DNA of 22,979 nt, from the NCBI GenBank assembly GCA_964636665.1, contig CAZWVT010000029.1:1-22979 (forward strand), written 5' to 3'. Position numbers and translations under genes: made by a program. The notes beneath the pieces were generated by a model. The model saw only the letters and a program-made list of their open reading frames with translations, searched no databases and was not told the DNA's origin. Position 1 is the stretch's first letter. Each line of letters opens with the position of its first letter. Source of the DNA: JAAYLC01 sp964636665. Its GTDB lineage: Bacteria; Bacteroidota; Bacteroidia; Flavobacteriales; Flavobacteriaceae. Shown here in pieces: positions 7,258-13,894 of this stretch.

Positions 7258-7614
7258 ATGGCATTAACAAAACAAGAGAGAAGACAACGTTTGCGTATGC
7301 GAATTCGCAAGACGATTTCCGGTACTTCAAGCCGTCCACGTTTGGCAGTTTTTCGAAGTAATAAGGAAATATATGCACAATTGATCGATGATGAAAGCGG
7401 AAAAACACTCGTTGCTGCTTCATCAAAAGACAAAGAAATTGATGCAAAAGATAATAATAAAACCGAAACATCAAAATTAGTAGGCAAAAGCTTGGCTGAA
7501 AAAGCATTAAAAGCAGGAATCGAAACTATTTCTTTTGACCGTGGCGGATATTTGTATCATGGAAGAGTAAAATCATTAGCTGATGGGGCTCGCGAAGGAG
7601 GCCTTAAATTCTAA
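7258..7614 (+). CDS. rplR: 50S ribosomal protein L18
   Basis: This 118-residue L18 (E. coli 117) binds 5S rRNA together with L5. The N-terminus MALTKQERRQRLRMRIRKTI is followed by SRPRLAVFRSNKEIYAQLID, and the C-terminal signature is FDRGGYLYHGRVKSLADGAR with EGGLKF at the end, all diagnostic. The 69-base gap upstream is unusual for this operon. An A-rich sequence precedes the ATG, with no Shine-Dalgarno sequence. The rpsE start follows the stop by 13 bases. Confidence 0.98.
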   Translation: MALTKQERRQRLRMRIRKTISGTSSRPRLAVFRSNKEIYAQLIDDESGKTLVAASSKDKEIDAKDNNKTETSKLVGKSLAEKALKAGIETISFDRGGYLYHGRVKSLADGAREGGLKF

Positions 7615-7627
7615 GCACTACAAAAAT

Positions 7628-8152
7628 ATGTATCAAGATTATAAAAACGTAGAAATTGTAAAGCCCGGAGGTCTTGAATTAAAAGATCGATTGGTAGGAG
7701 TACAACGTGTTACTAAAGTGACCAAAGGAGGAAGAGCTTTTGGATTTTCAGCAATTGTAGTTGTTGGAGATGAAAAAGGAGTGGTCGGACACGGATTGGG
7801 AAAATCTAAAGATGTCGCTACAGCAATTGCAAAAGCAATAGAAAATGCTAAAAAGAATCTGGTTCGGATTCCGCTTCATAAAGTAACCATTCCTCACGAA
7901 CAAAAAGGAAAATACGGTGGTGCACGCGTAAATCTAATTCCGGCTGCTCCCGGTACAGGGGTTATTGCAGGAGGACCGGTGCGTGCAGTATTGGAGTCTT
8001 TAGGAGTACACGATGTGCTTTCTAAATCTCAAGGTTCTTCAAACCCTCATAACGTAGTGAAAGCTACTTTTGATGCACTTTTGCAATTGAGAAGTGCCCA
8101 AACCATTGCTAAACAACGCGGAATATCACTTGAAAAAGTATTCAACGGTTAA
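7628..8152 (+). CDS. rpsE: 30S ribosomal protein S5
   Basis: The ATG at 7628 gives a 174-residue S5 (E. coli 167) beginning MYQDYKNVEIVKPGGLELKD. A longer open stretch back to 7583 would overlap the end of rplR and add residues unlike S5, so it was not used. The double-stranded RNA-binding fold is seen in LKDRLVGVQRVTKVTKGGRA, then VGDEKGVVGHGLGKSKDVAT; the C-terminal domain has RVNLIPAAPGTGVIAGGPVR and SSNPHNVVKATFDALLQL. S5 shapes the mRNA entry channel and influences decoding fidelity. Thirteen bases precede the rpmD ATG. Confidence 0.97.
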   Translation: MYQDYKNVEIVKPGGLELKDRLVGVQRVTKVTKGGRAFGFSAIVVVGDEKGVVGHGLGKSKDVATAIAKAIENAKKNLVRIPLHKVTIPHEQKGKYGGARVNLIPAAPGTGVIAGGPVRAVLESLGVHDVLSKSQGSSNPHNVVKATFDALLQLRSAQTIAKQRGISLEKVFNG

Positions 8153-8165
8153 ATATTTGAGAGAG

Positions 8166-8345
8166 ATGGCAAAAATTAGAGTAACAAAAATAAGAAGCGT
8201 AATAAAACGCCCTGAAAATCAAAAACGTACAATGGAGGCTTTGGGGCTTCGTAAAATAGGTCAAACTGTTGAACACGAAGATAATCCAAGCATTCAAGGA
8301 ATGATAAAATCAGTCAATCACTTAGTTTCAGTAGAAACAGTATAA
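8166..8345 (+). CDS. rpmD: 50S ribosomal protein L30
   Basis: Starting at ATG 8166 the protein has 59 residues, exactly the typical bacterial L30 length, beginning MAKIRVTKIRSVIKRPENQK and containing ALGLRKIGQTVEHEDNPSIQ and the closing VNHLVSVETV. An open frame extending upstream to 8094 lies inside rpsE and has no L30 resemblance, so it was dropped. L30 is a small 23S rRNA binder of the large subunit that is absent from many bacteria; its retention here is ordinary. Bases before the start read GAGAGATGG, giving a modest purine-rich site. Confidence 0.97.
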   Translation: MAKIRVTKIRSVIKRPENQKRTMEALGLRKIGQTVEHEDNPSIQGMIKSVNHLVSVETV

Positions 8346-8355
8346 TTATAAACTC

Positions 8356-8808
8356 ATGGATTTAAGTAACTTACAACCCGCCGCTGGTTCGGTGAGAAAT
8401 AAAGGCAAGCGAGTAGGTCGCGGACAAGGTTCCGGTAAAGGTGGCACCTCTACACGTGGACATAAAGGAGCAAAATCACGCTCAGGATACTCTAAGAAAA
8501 TCGGTTTTGAAGGTGGACAAATGCCACTTCAACGTCGTATTCCAAAATTTGGGTTTACCAATGTTAATCGCGTAACGTATAAAGGAATAAATATAGATAC
8601 GCTTCAACAGTTAGTAGATGATAAAAAAATAACAGATACTGTAGATTTTGAATCATTATACAGCCTCGGACTCGTCAGAAAAAATGAATTAGTAAAAATT
8701 CTCGGACGCGGAGAGATTAAATCTAAACTTAAGGTATCAGCTCATAAATTTACTGCCTCCGCTAAAGAAGCAATCGAAGCTGTTGGCGGTGAGGTAATAA
8801 CATTATAA
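8356..8808 (+). CDS. rplO: 50S ribosomal protein L15
   Basis: This 150-residue L15 (E. coli 144) begins MDLSNLQPAAGSVRNKGKRV and continues with the Gly-rich rRNA-threading segment GRGQGSGKGGTSTRGHKG, then GFEGGQMPLQRRIPKFGFTN. The C-terminal domain has LGRGEIKSKLKVSAHKFTAS and EAIEAVGGEV, which fits the family signature. L15 is a late assembly protein contacting many 23S helices. Twelve bases separate it from secY, the classic arrangement that ties SecY output to ribosome synthesis. Confidence 0.98.
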   Translation: MDLSNLQPAAGSVRNKGKRVGRGQGSGKGGTSTRGHKGAKSRSGYSKKIGFEGGQMPLQRRIPKFGFTNVNRVTYKGINIDTLQQLVDDKKITDTVDFESLYSLGLVRKNELVKILGRGEIKSKLKVSAHKFTASAKEAIEAVGGEVITL

Positions 8809-8820
8809 CACCTTTGAAGG

Positions 8821-10164
8821 ATGAAATTTATTGATACTTTAAAGAATGTATGGAAAATTAAAGAACTACGTGAACGTATTATCTTAACGCTTGGTTTGTT
8901 ACTTGTATATCGTTTTGGTGCACAAGTAGTTTTGCCGGGTATTGATGCGGACATGTTAGCATCTTTTGCCGGAAGGTTTGAAGGCGGTGGTTTAGGAGGA
9001 TTACTAAACGCTTTTACAGGAGGAGCTTTTGCTAATGCTTCCGTATTTGCTCTTGGTATTATGCCTTATATTTCCGCTTCTATTGTAGTCCAGCTTATGC
9101 AGATTGCAGTTCCTTATCTTCAAAAATTACAAAAAGAAGGAGAAAGCGGACGAAAAAAAATCAACCAGATTACCAGATGGTTAACAATTGGAATCTGTTT
9201 GGTTCAAGCACCTAGTTATTTAGCCGGTCTTCCTGCGATGGGAGTGCCTGCTGAAGCGTTTATAATGGGTCAAAGTGTCATGTTCTACGTGTCTTCGGTA
9301 ATCATTCTGGTTACCGGTACAATCTTTGCAATGTGGCTGGGTGAAAAAATCACTGATAAAGGGGTAGGAAACGGAATTTCAATCTTAATTATGGTTGGGA
9401 TTATCGCCACTTTACCACAATCATTTGCTCAAGAATTCGTATCGAGAGTTGTAGAGTCTAACGGAGGACTTATCATGATTTTAATTGAATTGGTATTGTG
9501 GTTCGTTATTATTTTACTTTCTGTAATGCTTGTTATGGCGGTCAGAAAAATACCGGTTCAATATGCAAGAAGAACAGCTTCCGGAGGTTTTGAAAAGAAT
9601 ATTTTCGGCGCACGTCAGTTTATCCCGTTAAAATTAAATGCTTCCGGAGTGATGCCTATCATTTTTGCACAAGCAATTATGTTTGTCCCTTCAACAGTCG
9701 CTAGTTTGTCTGACGGAGAATTTTCACAGAGCATCCAAACCATATTTAGTGATATCTTTGGATTGTGGTATAATATTGTATTTGCAATTTTAATTATAAT
9801 ATTTACTTATTTCTATACTGCAATTACAGTTCCTACCAACAAAATGGCTGACGATTTGAAAAGAAGTGGTGGATTTATTCCCGGGATAAAGCCCGGAACT
9901 CAAACGGCAGAATATTTAGATAGGATTATGTCTCAAATTACATTGCCGGGTTCAATTTTCCTTGCATTGTTAGCAGTTTTCCCTGCATTTGTAGTAAAAT
10001 TAATGGGAATTCAGCAAGGATGGGCATTGTTCTACGGAGGAACCTCACTGCTCATTATGGTTGGGGTTGCGATCGACACTATGCAACAGGTCAATTCGTA
10101 TCTGTTGAATCGTCATTACGACGGATTGATGAAAAGTGGAAAAAACCGTAAAGCTGTAGCTTAA
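8821..10164 (+). CDS. secY: Protein translocase subunit SecY
   Basis: This 447-residue inner-membrane protein (E. coli 443) is the pore of the SecYEG channel that exports unfolded proteins and inserts membrane proteins. Hydrophobic segments consistent with ten transmembrane helices are spread along the sequence, starting with IILTLGLLLVYRFGAQ. Recognisable blocks are LGIMPYISASIVVQLMQI, LQKLQKEGESGRKKINQITR, the helix GVGNGISILIMVGI, and the cytosolic loop PGIKPGTQTAEYLDRIM. In that loop the position equal to E. coli Arg357, important for SecA-driven export, is Lys357, a conservative change. The C-terminus ends RHYDGLMKSGKNRKA. No map or adk gene follows; infA comes directly after 22 bases. 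Confidence 0.98.
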   Translation: MKFIDTLKNVWKIKELRERIILTLGLLLVYRFGAQVVLPGIDADMLASFAGRFEGGGLGGLLNAFTGGAFANASVFALGIMPYISASIVVQLMQIAVPYLQKLQKEGESGRKKINQITRWLTIGICLVQAPSYLAGLPAMGVPAEAFIMGQSVMFYVSSVIILVTGTIFAMWLGEKITDKGVGNGISILIMVGIIATLPQSFAQEFVSRVVESNGGLIMILIELVLWFVIILLSVMLVMAVRKIPVQYARRTASGGFEKNIFGARQFIPLKLNASGVMPIIFAQAIMFVPSTVASLSDGEFSQSIQTIFSDIFGLWYNIVFAILIIIFTYFYTAITVPTNKMADDLKRSGGFIPGIKPGTQTAEYLDRIMSQITLPGSIFLALLAVFPAFVVKLMGIQQGWALFYGGTSLLIMVGVAIDTMQQVNSYLLNRHYDGLMKSGKNRKAVA

Positions 10165-10186
10165 CGATTATAAAAAATTAAAATAG

Positions 10187-10402
10187 ATGGCTAAACAAAA
10201 TGCAATAGAGCAAGATGGAACGATAGTAGAAGCACTATCAAATGCAATGTTCCGGGTAGAGTTGGAGAATGGTCATATTGTTACTGCTCACATATCCGGT
10301 AAGATGCGTATGCACTATATTAAATTATTACCGGGCGATAAAGTAAAACTTGAAATGAGCCCGTATGATTTAACAAAAGCAAGAATTACATACAGATATT
10401 AA
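10187..10402 (+). CDS. infA: Translation initiation factor IF-1
   Basis: This 71-residue OB-fold protein starts MAKQNAIEQDGTIVEALSNA and continues NAMFRVELENGHIVTAHISG, KMRMHYIKLLPGDKVKLEMS and YDLTKARITYRY, matching IF-1 throughout. IF-1 occupies the 30S A site during initiation, with IF-2 and IF-3. The secY-infA-rpmJ arrangement, without map between, is what I recall for flavobacteria. The region before the ATG (AAAAAATTAAAATAG) is A-rich with no Shine-Dalgarno sequence. A 75-base gap with a palindromic repeat follows. Confidence 0.98.
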   Translation: MAKQNAIEQDGTIVEALSNAMFRVELENGHIVTAHISGKMRMHYIKLLPGDKVKLEMSPYDLTKARITYRY

Positions 10403-10437
10403 TAAACTCAAATCCATTAAGGTGGAATAAAAAACAA

Positions 10438-10456
10438 TGCAAATTTTTAATTTGCA
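10438..10456. repeat. Interrupted palindrome before rpmJ
   Basis: TGCAAATT-TTT-AATTTGCA is a perfect inverted repeat with 8-base arms and a three-base centre. It lies in the 75-base gap between infA and rpmJ and ends 21 bases before the rpmJ ATG. There is no T-run after the second arm on either strand that would make a classic terminator. The compact form suits a dimeric DNA-binding protein site as much as an RNA hairpin. Function unknown. Confidence 0.45.
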
Positions 10457-10477
10457 AGCAAACAAAAACAAAAAGAG

Positions 10478-10594
10478 ATGAAAGTAAGAGCATCCGTAAA
10501 GAAAAGAAGTGCCGACTGCAAAATTGTTCGCAGAAAAGGCAGACTATATGTTATAAACAAAAAGAATCCAAAATTTAAACAAAGACAAGGATAA
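10478..10594 (+). CDS. rpmJ: 50S ribosomal protein L36, zinc-free form
   Basis: The 38-codon reading frame starts MKVRASVKKRSADCKIVRRK and ends PKFKQRQG, the L36 signature. The standard zinc ribbon needs three cysteines and a histidine; here only Cys14 remains, with Ser11, Asn27 and Phe33 at the other ligand positions, so zinc binding is lost (C-minus form). This pattern is known from Bacteroidota. L36 binds domain VI/II junctions of 23S rRNA near the L7/L12 stalk base. It is preceded by the purine-rich AAAAAGAG and followed after two bases by rpsM, so it belongs to the alpha-operon segment. Confidence 0.95.
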   Translation: MKVRASVKKRSADCKIVRRKGRLYVINKKNPKFKQRQG

Positions 10595-10596
10595 TT

Positions 10597-10971
10597 ATGG
10601 CAAGAATCGCAGGTGTAGATATCCCAAAACAAAAAAGGGGTGTAATCGCGTTAACATATATCTATGGAATCGGTCAGAGCCGTGCTAAGGATATATTAAA
10701 AAAAGCCGAGGTTGACGAAGACAAAAAGGTTCACGAATGGAACGATGACGAAATCGGAGCAATTCGTGAAGCTGTCGGGGCTTTTAAAATCGAAGGTGAA
10801 TTACGTAGTGAAGTTCATTTGAGCATCAAACGTTTAATGGATATTGGTTGTTACAGAGGTATTCGCCACCGTTCAGGACTCCCGCTTAGAGGACAAAGAA
10901 CAAAGAATAACTCACGTACTAGAAAAGGAAGACGTAAAACTGTTGCTAACAAGAAAAAAGTAACTAAATAA
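10597..10971 (+). CDS. rpsM: 30S ribosomal protein S13
   Basis: This 124-residue S13 (E. coli 118) begins MARIAGVDIPKQKRGVIALT and continues YIYGIGQSRAKDILKKAEVD. The C-terminal signature GIRHRSGLPLRGQRTKNNSR, followed by TRKGRRKTVA, is diagnostic. S13 sits in the 30S head, contacts P-site tRNA through its basic tail and makes bridges to the 50S subunit. Gap to rpmJ is two bases. In E. coli the S4 repressor site overlaps the start of rpsM; no room for such a leader exists here because rpmJ abuts. Confidence 0.98.
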   Translation: MARIAGVDIPKQKRGVIALTYIYGIGQSRAKDILKKAEVDEDKKVHEWNDDEIGAIREAVGAFKIEGELRSEVHLSIKRLMDIGCYRGIRHRSGLPLRGQRTKNNSRTRKGRRKTVANKKKVTK

Positions 10972-10978
10972 TAATAGC

Positions 10979-11008
10979 CGACTCGAACTGACTTAAATCA
11001 TTCGATCG
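10979..11008 (+). repeat. Imperfect hairpin in the rpsM-rpsK gap
   Basis: CGA-(C)-TCGAA (10979-10987) can pair with TTCGA-TCG (11001-11008), an eight-pair stem with one bulged C around a 13-base loop. It lies in the 54-base gap and ends 17 bases before the rpsK ATG. No T-run follows. The GC-containing stem stands out in this AT-rich sequence. It may be an mRNA element of the alpha-operon segment; this is a structural observation only. Confidence 0.35.
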
Positions 11009-11025
11009 CTAAATCACTTAAAGTT

Positions 11026-11424
11026 ATGGCAAAAGCTCAAAAAAATACAAAAACCGTAAAGAAACGCAAAGTTAATGTCGATGCAATTGGGGAAGCTCAT
11101 ATCAATGCATCGTTTAACAATATTATCGTTTCCCTTACAAATAAAAACGGAGATGTTATCTCGTGGTCATCTGCCGGAAAAATGGGTTTCAGAGGTTCTA
11201 AAAAGAATACTCCCTATGCTGCACAAGTAGCTTCTGAAGATTGTGCAAAAGTAGCTCATGATGCAGGACTACGTAAAGTAAAAGTGTATGTTAAAGGTCC
11301 CGGTAATGGTAGAGAATCTGCAATTCGAGCCATTCACAATTCCGGAATTGAAGTTACCGAAATAATCGATGTAACTCCAATGCCACATAACGGATGCCGT
11401 CCTCCAAAAAGAAGAAGAGTTTAA
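11026..11424 (+). CDS. rpsK: 30S ribosomal protein S11
   Basis: This is a 132-residue S11 (E. coli 129). The body reads EAHINASFNNIIVSLTNKNG, GDVISWSSAGKMGFRGSKKN and TPYAAQVASEDCAKVAHDAG, then the family signature VKGPGNGRESAIRAIHNSGI and the C-terminus PMPHNGCRPPKRRRV. The Asn of HNG is the site that forms isoaspartate in E. coli. S11 lines the E-site mRNA path on the platform and interacts with S18 and S21. A 99-base gap to rpsD follows, the longest inside the ribosomal cluster. Confidence 0.98.
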   Translation: MAKAQKNTKTVKKRKVNVDAIGEAHINASFNNIIVSLTNKNGDVISWSSAGKMGFRGSKKNTPYAAQVASEDCAKVAHDAGLRKVKVYVKGPGNGRESAIRAIHNSGIEVTEIIDVTPMPHNGCRPPKRRRV

Positions 11425-11437
11425 TTTAAGTAAGAGT

Positions 11438-11500
11438 ATAATCCTGAAGATTATCAAGTGCTAAAGGATTGCGTAAGCGAATTATGACCTTAATTTAGCA
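11438..11500 (+). repeat. Two nested-size hairpins in the rpsK-rpsD gap
   Basis: The 99-base gap holds two inverted repeats in series. The first is ATAATC (11438-11443) with GATTAT (11449-11454) around CTGAA. The second is TGCTAAA (11459-11465) with TTTAGCA (11494-11500), which can be lengthened by GG (11466-11467) with CC (11488-11489) across a four-base bulge. The second ends 23 bases before the rpsD ATG. No T-run follows. Because S4 is a translational repressor of its own message in other bacteria, this structured leader is a candidate S4 target, by inference only. Confidence 0.4.
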
Positions 11501-11523
11501 TTTATCTTCAAAACAAAATTTAT

Positions 11524-12129
11524 ATGGCAAGATATACTGGTCCAAAAACAAAAATCGCCAGAAAATTTGGCGAACCAATCTTCGGAAGTGACAAATCTTT
11601 CGAAAAAAGAAATTACCCGCCGGGGCAACACGGAAACAGTCGTCGTCGTGGAAAAAAATCGGAATATGCAATTCAGCTAAATGAAAAGCAAAAAGCACGC
11701 TATACCTATGGAATATTAGAGCGTCAATTCCGTAATATGTTTAAGAAAGCAAGTTCAGCCCCCGGAATTACCGGTGAAGTGCTACTTCAGATGTGTGAAT
11801 CTCGACTTGATAACGTAGTTTACAGAATGGGAATCGCACCAACCCGTGCAAGCGCAAGACAACTTGTAACGCACAGACATATTACCGTAAACGGAGAAAA
11901 AGTTAATATTCCTTCCTATCAACTTAAAACAGGAGATGTGGTAGGCGTTCGTGAAAAATCAAAATCTTTGGAATTAATTACCAATTCATTAGGCAATTCA
12001 TCTCAAGTTTATGAGTGGATTACCTGGAATAATGATAAAAAAGAAGGAACCTATGTTTCTATTCCCGAGCGTATTCAAATTCCTGAAAATATCAATGAGC
12101 AGTTAATCGTTGAATTATATTCTAAATAA
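11524..12129 (+). CDS. rpsD: 30S ribosomal protein S4, zinc-independent type
   Basis: This 201-residue S4 (E. coli 206) begins MARYTGPKTKIARKFGEPIF and has no cysteine pair in its N-terminal arm, so it is the C-minus form. Further blocks are YPPGQHG, YGILERQFRNMF and the S4 RNA-binding domain CESRLDNVVYRMG with ARQLVTHRHITVNGEKVNIP around residues 95-130. S4 nucleates 30S assembly and, in E. coli and Bacillus, represses its own operon. A 99-base structured leader precedes this start. The end ENINEQLIVELYSK is typical. Confidence 0.98.
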   Translation: MARYTGPKTKIARKFGEPIFGSDKSFEKRNYPPGQHGNSRRRGKKSEYAIQLNEKQKARYTYGILERQFRNMFKKASSAPGITGEVLLQMCESRLDNVVYRMGIAPTRASARQLVTHRHITVNGEKVNIPSYQLKTGDVVGVREKSKSLELITNSLGNSSQVYEWITWNNDKKEGTYVSIPERIQIPENINEQLIVELYSK

Positions 12130-12148
12130 TAAAAAGAGAAAGTCAATT

Positions 12149-13141
12149 ATGTCCATATTTAGTTTTCAAAAGCCTGATAAAGTTATAATGGTAGATTCTA
12201 CCGATTTCGAAGGGAAATTCGAATTTCGCCCTTTGGAGCCCGGTTATGGTCTTACTATCGGTAATGCATTGAGGCGAGTGCTACTTTCTTCATTAGAAGG
12301 GTTTGCAATAACTTCGGTCCGAATCCAAGGCGTAGAGCATGAATTTTCTACAATCAAAGGCGTAGTAGAAGATGTTACAGAAATTATTTTGAACCTTAAG
12401 CAAATTCGTTTTAAAAGACAGATTGACGAAATAGATAACGAAACCGTAACGATTTCTGTCTCTGGAAAAGAACAAGTAACTGCTGGAGATTTCCAAAAAT
12501 TTATTTCAGGATTTCAAATTCTCAATCCCGAATTGGTGATTTGCAATATGGAGTCCGGTACAAATATCAATATGGAAATCAGCATTGAAAAAGGTCGCGG
12601 TTACGTTTCTGCAGAAGAAAACAAAAAATCAAATGCTGCTTTGGGTACTATATTTACTGATTCAATCTATACTCCTATTAAAAACGTTAAGTATAGTATT
12701 GAAGACTTTAGGGTAGAACAAAAAACAGATTACGAAAAGTTGGTTTTTGAGATTGTTACAGACGGCTCTATTCATCCAAAAGATGCATTGACAGAAGCTG
12801 CAAAAACGTTGATTCACCATTTTATGCTTTTTAGCGATGAACGAATCACATTAGAAGCTGATGAAATTGCACAAACAGAAGTTTACGATGAAGAATCACT
12901 CCATATGCGTCAGTTGCTAAAAACCAAGTTAGTAGATCTCGACCTTTCAGTGCGGGCATTGAACTGTTTGAAAGCAGCCGAAGTAGATACCTTAGGTGAT
13001 TTGGTTACTTATAACAAAAGCGATTTGATGAAATTTAGAAATTTTGGTAAAAAATCATTGTCAGAATTAGAAGAACTTGTAAGCAACAAAGGTCTTGATT
13101 TTGGTATGGATTTATCCAAATACAAATTAGATCGCGATTAA
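12149..13141 (+). CDS. rpoA: DNA-directed RNA polymerase alpha subunit
   Basis: ATG 12149 yields a 330-residue alpha subunit (E. coli 329) starting MSIFSFQKPDKVIMVDSTDF. An open frame back to 12110 overlaps rpsD and was rejected because known alpha subunits start near the PDKV block. The N-terminal domain (to about 235) dimerises and nucleates polymerase assembly: FEFRPLEPGYGLTIGNALRR, VLLSSLEG, GVVEDVTEIILNLKQ. The C-terminal domain (about 255-330) has VRALNCLKAAEVDTLGDLV and FRNFGKKSLSELEELV, keeping the arginine and the Asn/Lys/Gly residues that contact UP-element DNA in E. coli. It lies 19 bases after rpsD and 73 before rplQ. Confidence 0.98.
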   Translation: MSIFSFQKPDKVIMVDSTDFEGKFEFRPLEPGYGLTIGNALRRVLLSSLEGFAITSVRIQGVEHEFSTIKGVVEDVTEIILNLKQIRFKRQIDEIDNETVTISVSGKEQVTAGDFQKFISGFQILNPELVICNMESGTNINMEISIEKGRGYVSAEENKKSNAALGTIFTDSIYTPIKNVKYSIEDFRVEQKTDYEKLVFEIVTDGSIHPKDALTEAAKTLIHHFMLFSDERITLEADEIAQTEVYDEESLHMRQLLKTKLVDLDLSVRALNCLKAAEVDTLGDLVTYNKSDLMKFRNFGKKSLSELEELVSNKGLDFGMDLSKYKLDRD

Positions 13142-13155
13142 AAAAAATAAATAAC

Positions 13156-13199
13156 TCGTCATATTTTGCTCCTCAGAATGGGTCGTAGCGAGATGATGA
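13156..13199 (+). repeat. Two-tier hairpin in the rpoA-rplQ gap
   Basis: TCGTCAT (13156-13162) can pair with ATGATGA (13193-13199) with one G-T wobble, and inside it TTGCT (13166-13170) with AGCGA (13187-13191), also with one wobble, leaving a 16-base loop. The whole fills most of the 73-base gap and ends 15 bases before the rplQ ATG. No T-run follows. It is a possible rplQ leader structure; the pairing is moderate and would need covariation to be believed. Confidence 0.35.
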
Positions 13200-13214
13200 T
13201 TAAAACAAAAGGTC

Positions 13215-13730
13215 ATGAGACACGGAAAAAAGAACAATTCACTAAGTAGAAAAACCGCTCATAGAAATGCTATGTTAGCCAATATGGCTAGTTCTTTAAT
13301 TGAACACAAAAGAATCAATACTACTGTAGCTAAAGCTAAAGTCCTTCAACGTTATGTTGAACCTTTAGTAACTAAATCTAAAGAAGATACTACGCATAAC
13401 AGACGTGTTGTTTTCTCAAAATTAAAGCAAAAAGAAGCAGTTACAGAACTTTTTAGAAATGTGGCTCCAAAAGTAGGAGACAGACCGGGCGGTTACACGA
13501 GAATTATTAAACTTGGAAATCGTTTAGGTGACAATGCAGAAATGGCAATGATAGAACTTGTTGATTTTAATGAGTTATACAATGCTGCAAAAGCCACTAA
13601 GAAGAAATCTACGCGTAGAAGCAGAAGAGGTGGTAAGTCATCTGTAGGTGCCGCCGCCGCCGCGACAGCTTCAACAGCAGCTACTGAAGCTACTGAAAAG
13701 ACTGACGAATCCTCTCAAGAAGAAGAATAG
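13215..13730 (+). CDS. rplQ: 50S ribosomal protein L17 with low-complexity C-terminal extension
   Basis: Residues 1 to about 123 are a normal L17: MRHGKKNNSLSRKTAHRNAM, LANMASSLIEHKRINTTVAK, then KVGDRPGGYTRIIKLGNRLG and AEMAMIELVDFNELY. The remaining 48 residues form an extension: a basic part (KATKKKSTRRSRRGGK), an Ala/Thr/Ser run with five consecutive Ala, and an acidic end (TDESSQEEE). E. coli L17 has 127 residues in all; extended Ala/Glu-rich tails are common in Bacteroidota. The Ala run is coded by four GCC and one GCG (13650-13664), unlike the AT-rich codon use around it. A strong terminator follows the stop. Confidence 0.96.
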   Translation: MRHGKKNNSLSRKTAHRNAMLANMASSLIEHKRINTTVAKAKVLQRYVEPLVTKSKEDTTHNRRVVFSKLKQKEAVTELFRNVAPKVGDRPGGYTRIIKLGNRLGDNAEMAMIELVDFNELYNAAKATKKKSTRRSRRGGKSSVGAAAAATASTAATEATEKTDESSQEEE

Positions 13731-13765
13731 AAAATGTGGCCAAATAGGCTGAGATTCTAATAAAT

Positions 13766-13802
13766 AAAAAAAGACAAACCATCATCTGGTTTGTCTTTTT
13801 TT
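13766..13802 (+). terminator. Intrinsic terminator closing the ribosomal cluster
   Basis: AAGACAAACC (13771-13780) and GGTTTGTCTT (13788-13797) form a perfect ten-pair stem with the loop ATCATCT. The flanking A5 (13766-13770) and T5 (13798-13802) extend it to 15 pairs, and the T-run provides the release tract. It begins 35 bases after the rplQ stop. The A-run on the other side could let it work in both directions, though no minus-strand gene is seen to need this. Confidence 0.92.
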
Positions 13803-13894
13803 ATTTTAAATACCTAAATCTTTCAAGGAAACAATGCTAAGTCATATCCATACAAAAATCTTAAATTTTATAAAAGAAGATAATTCAGTTTTCA

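Noticed and set aside
7583..7627. Longer rpsE start overlapping rplR
   Set aside because: The added residues do not resemble S5 and would overlap rplR by 32 bases; ATG 7628 gives normal length and N-terminus.
8094..8165. Longer rpmD start inside rpsE
   Set aside because: ATG 8166 gives the canonical 59-residue L30; the extension is rpsE sequence read in another frame.
8821..10402. Missing map/adk between secY and infA as a deletion
   Set aside because: The secY-infA-rpmJ order without map or adk is what I recall for flavobacteria, so it is not a peculiarity of this window.
12110..12148. Longer rpoA start inside rpsD
   Set aside because: The extension overlaps rpsD and lacks similarity to alpha subunits; ATG 12149 gives the expected 330 residues.
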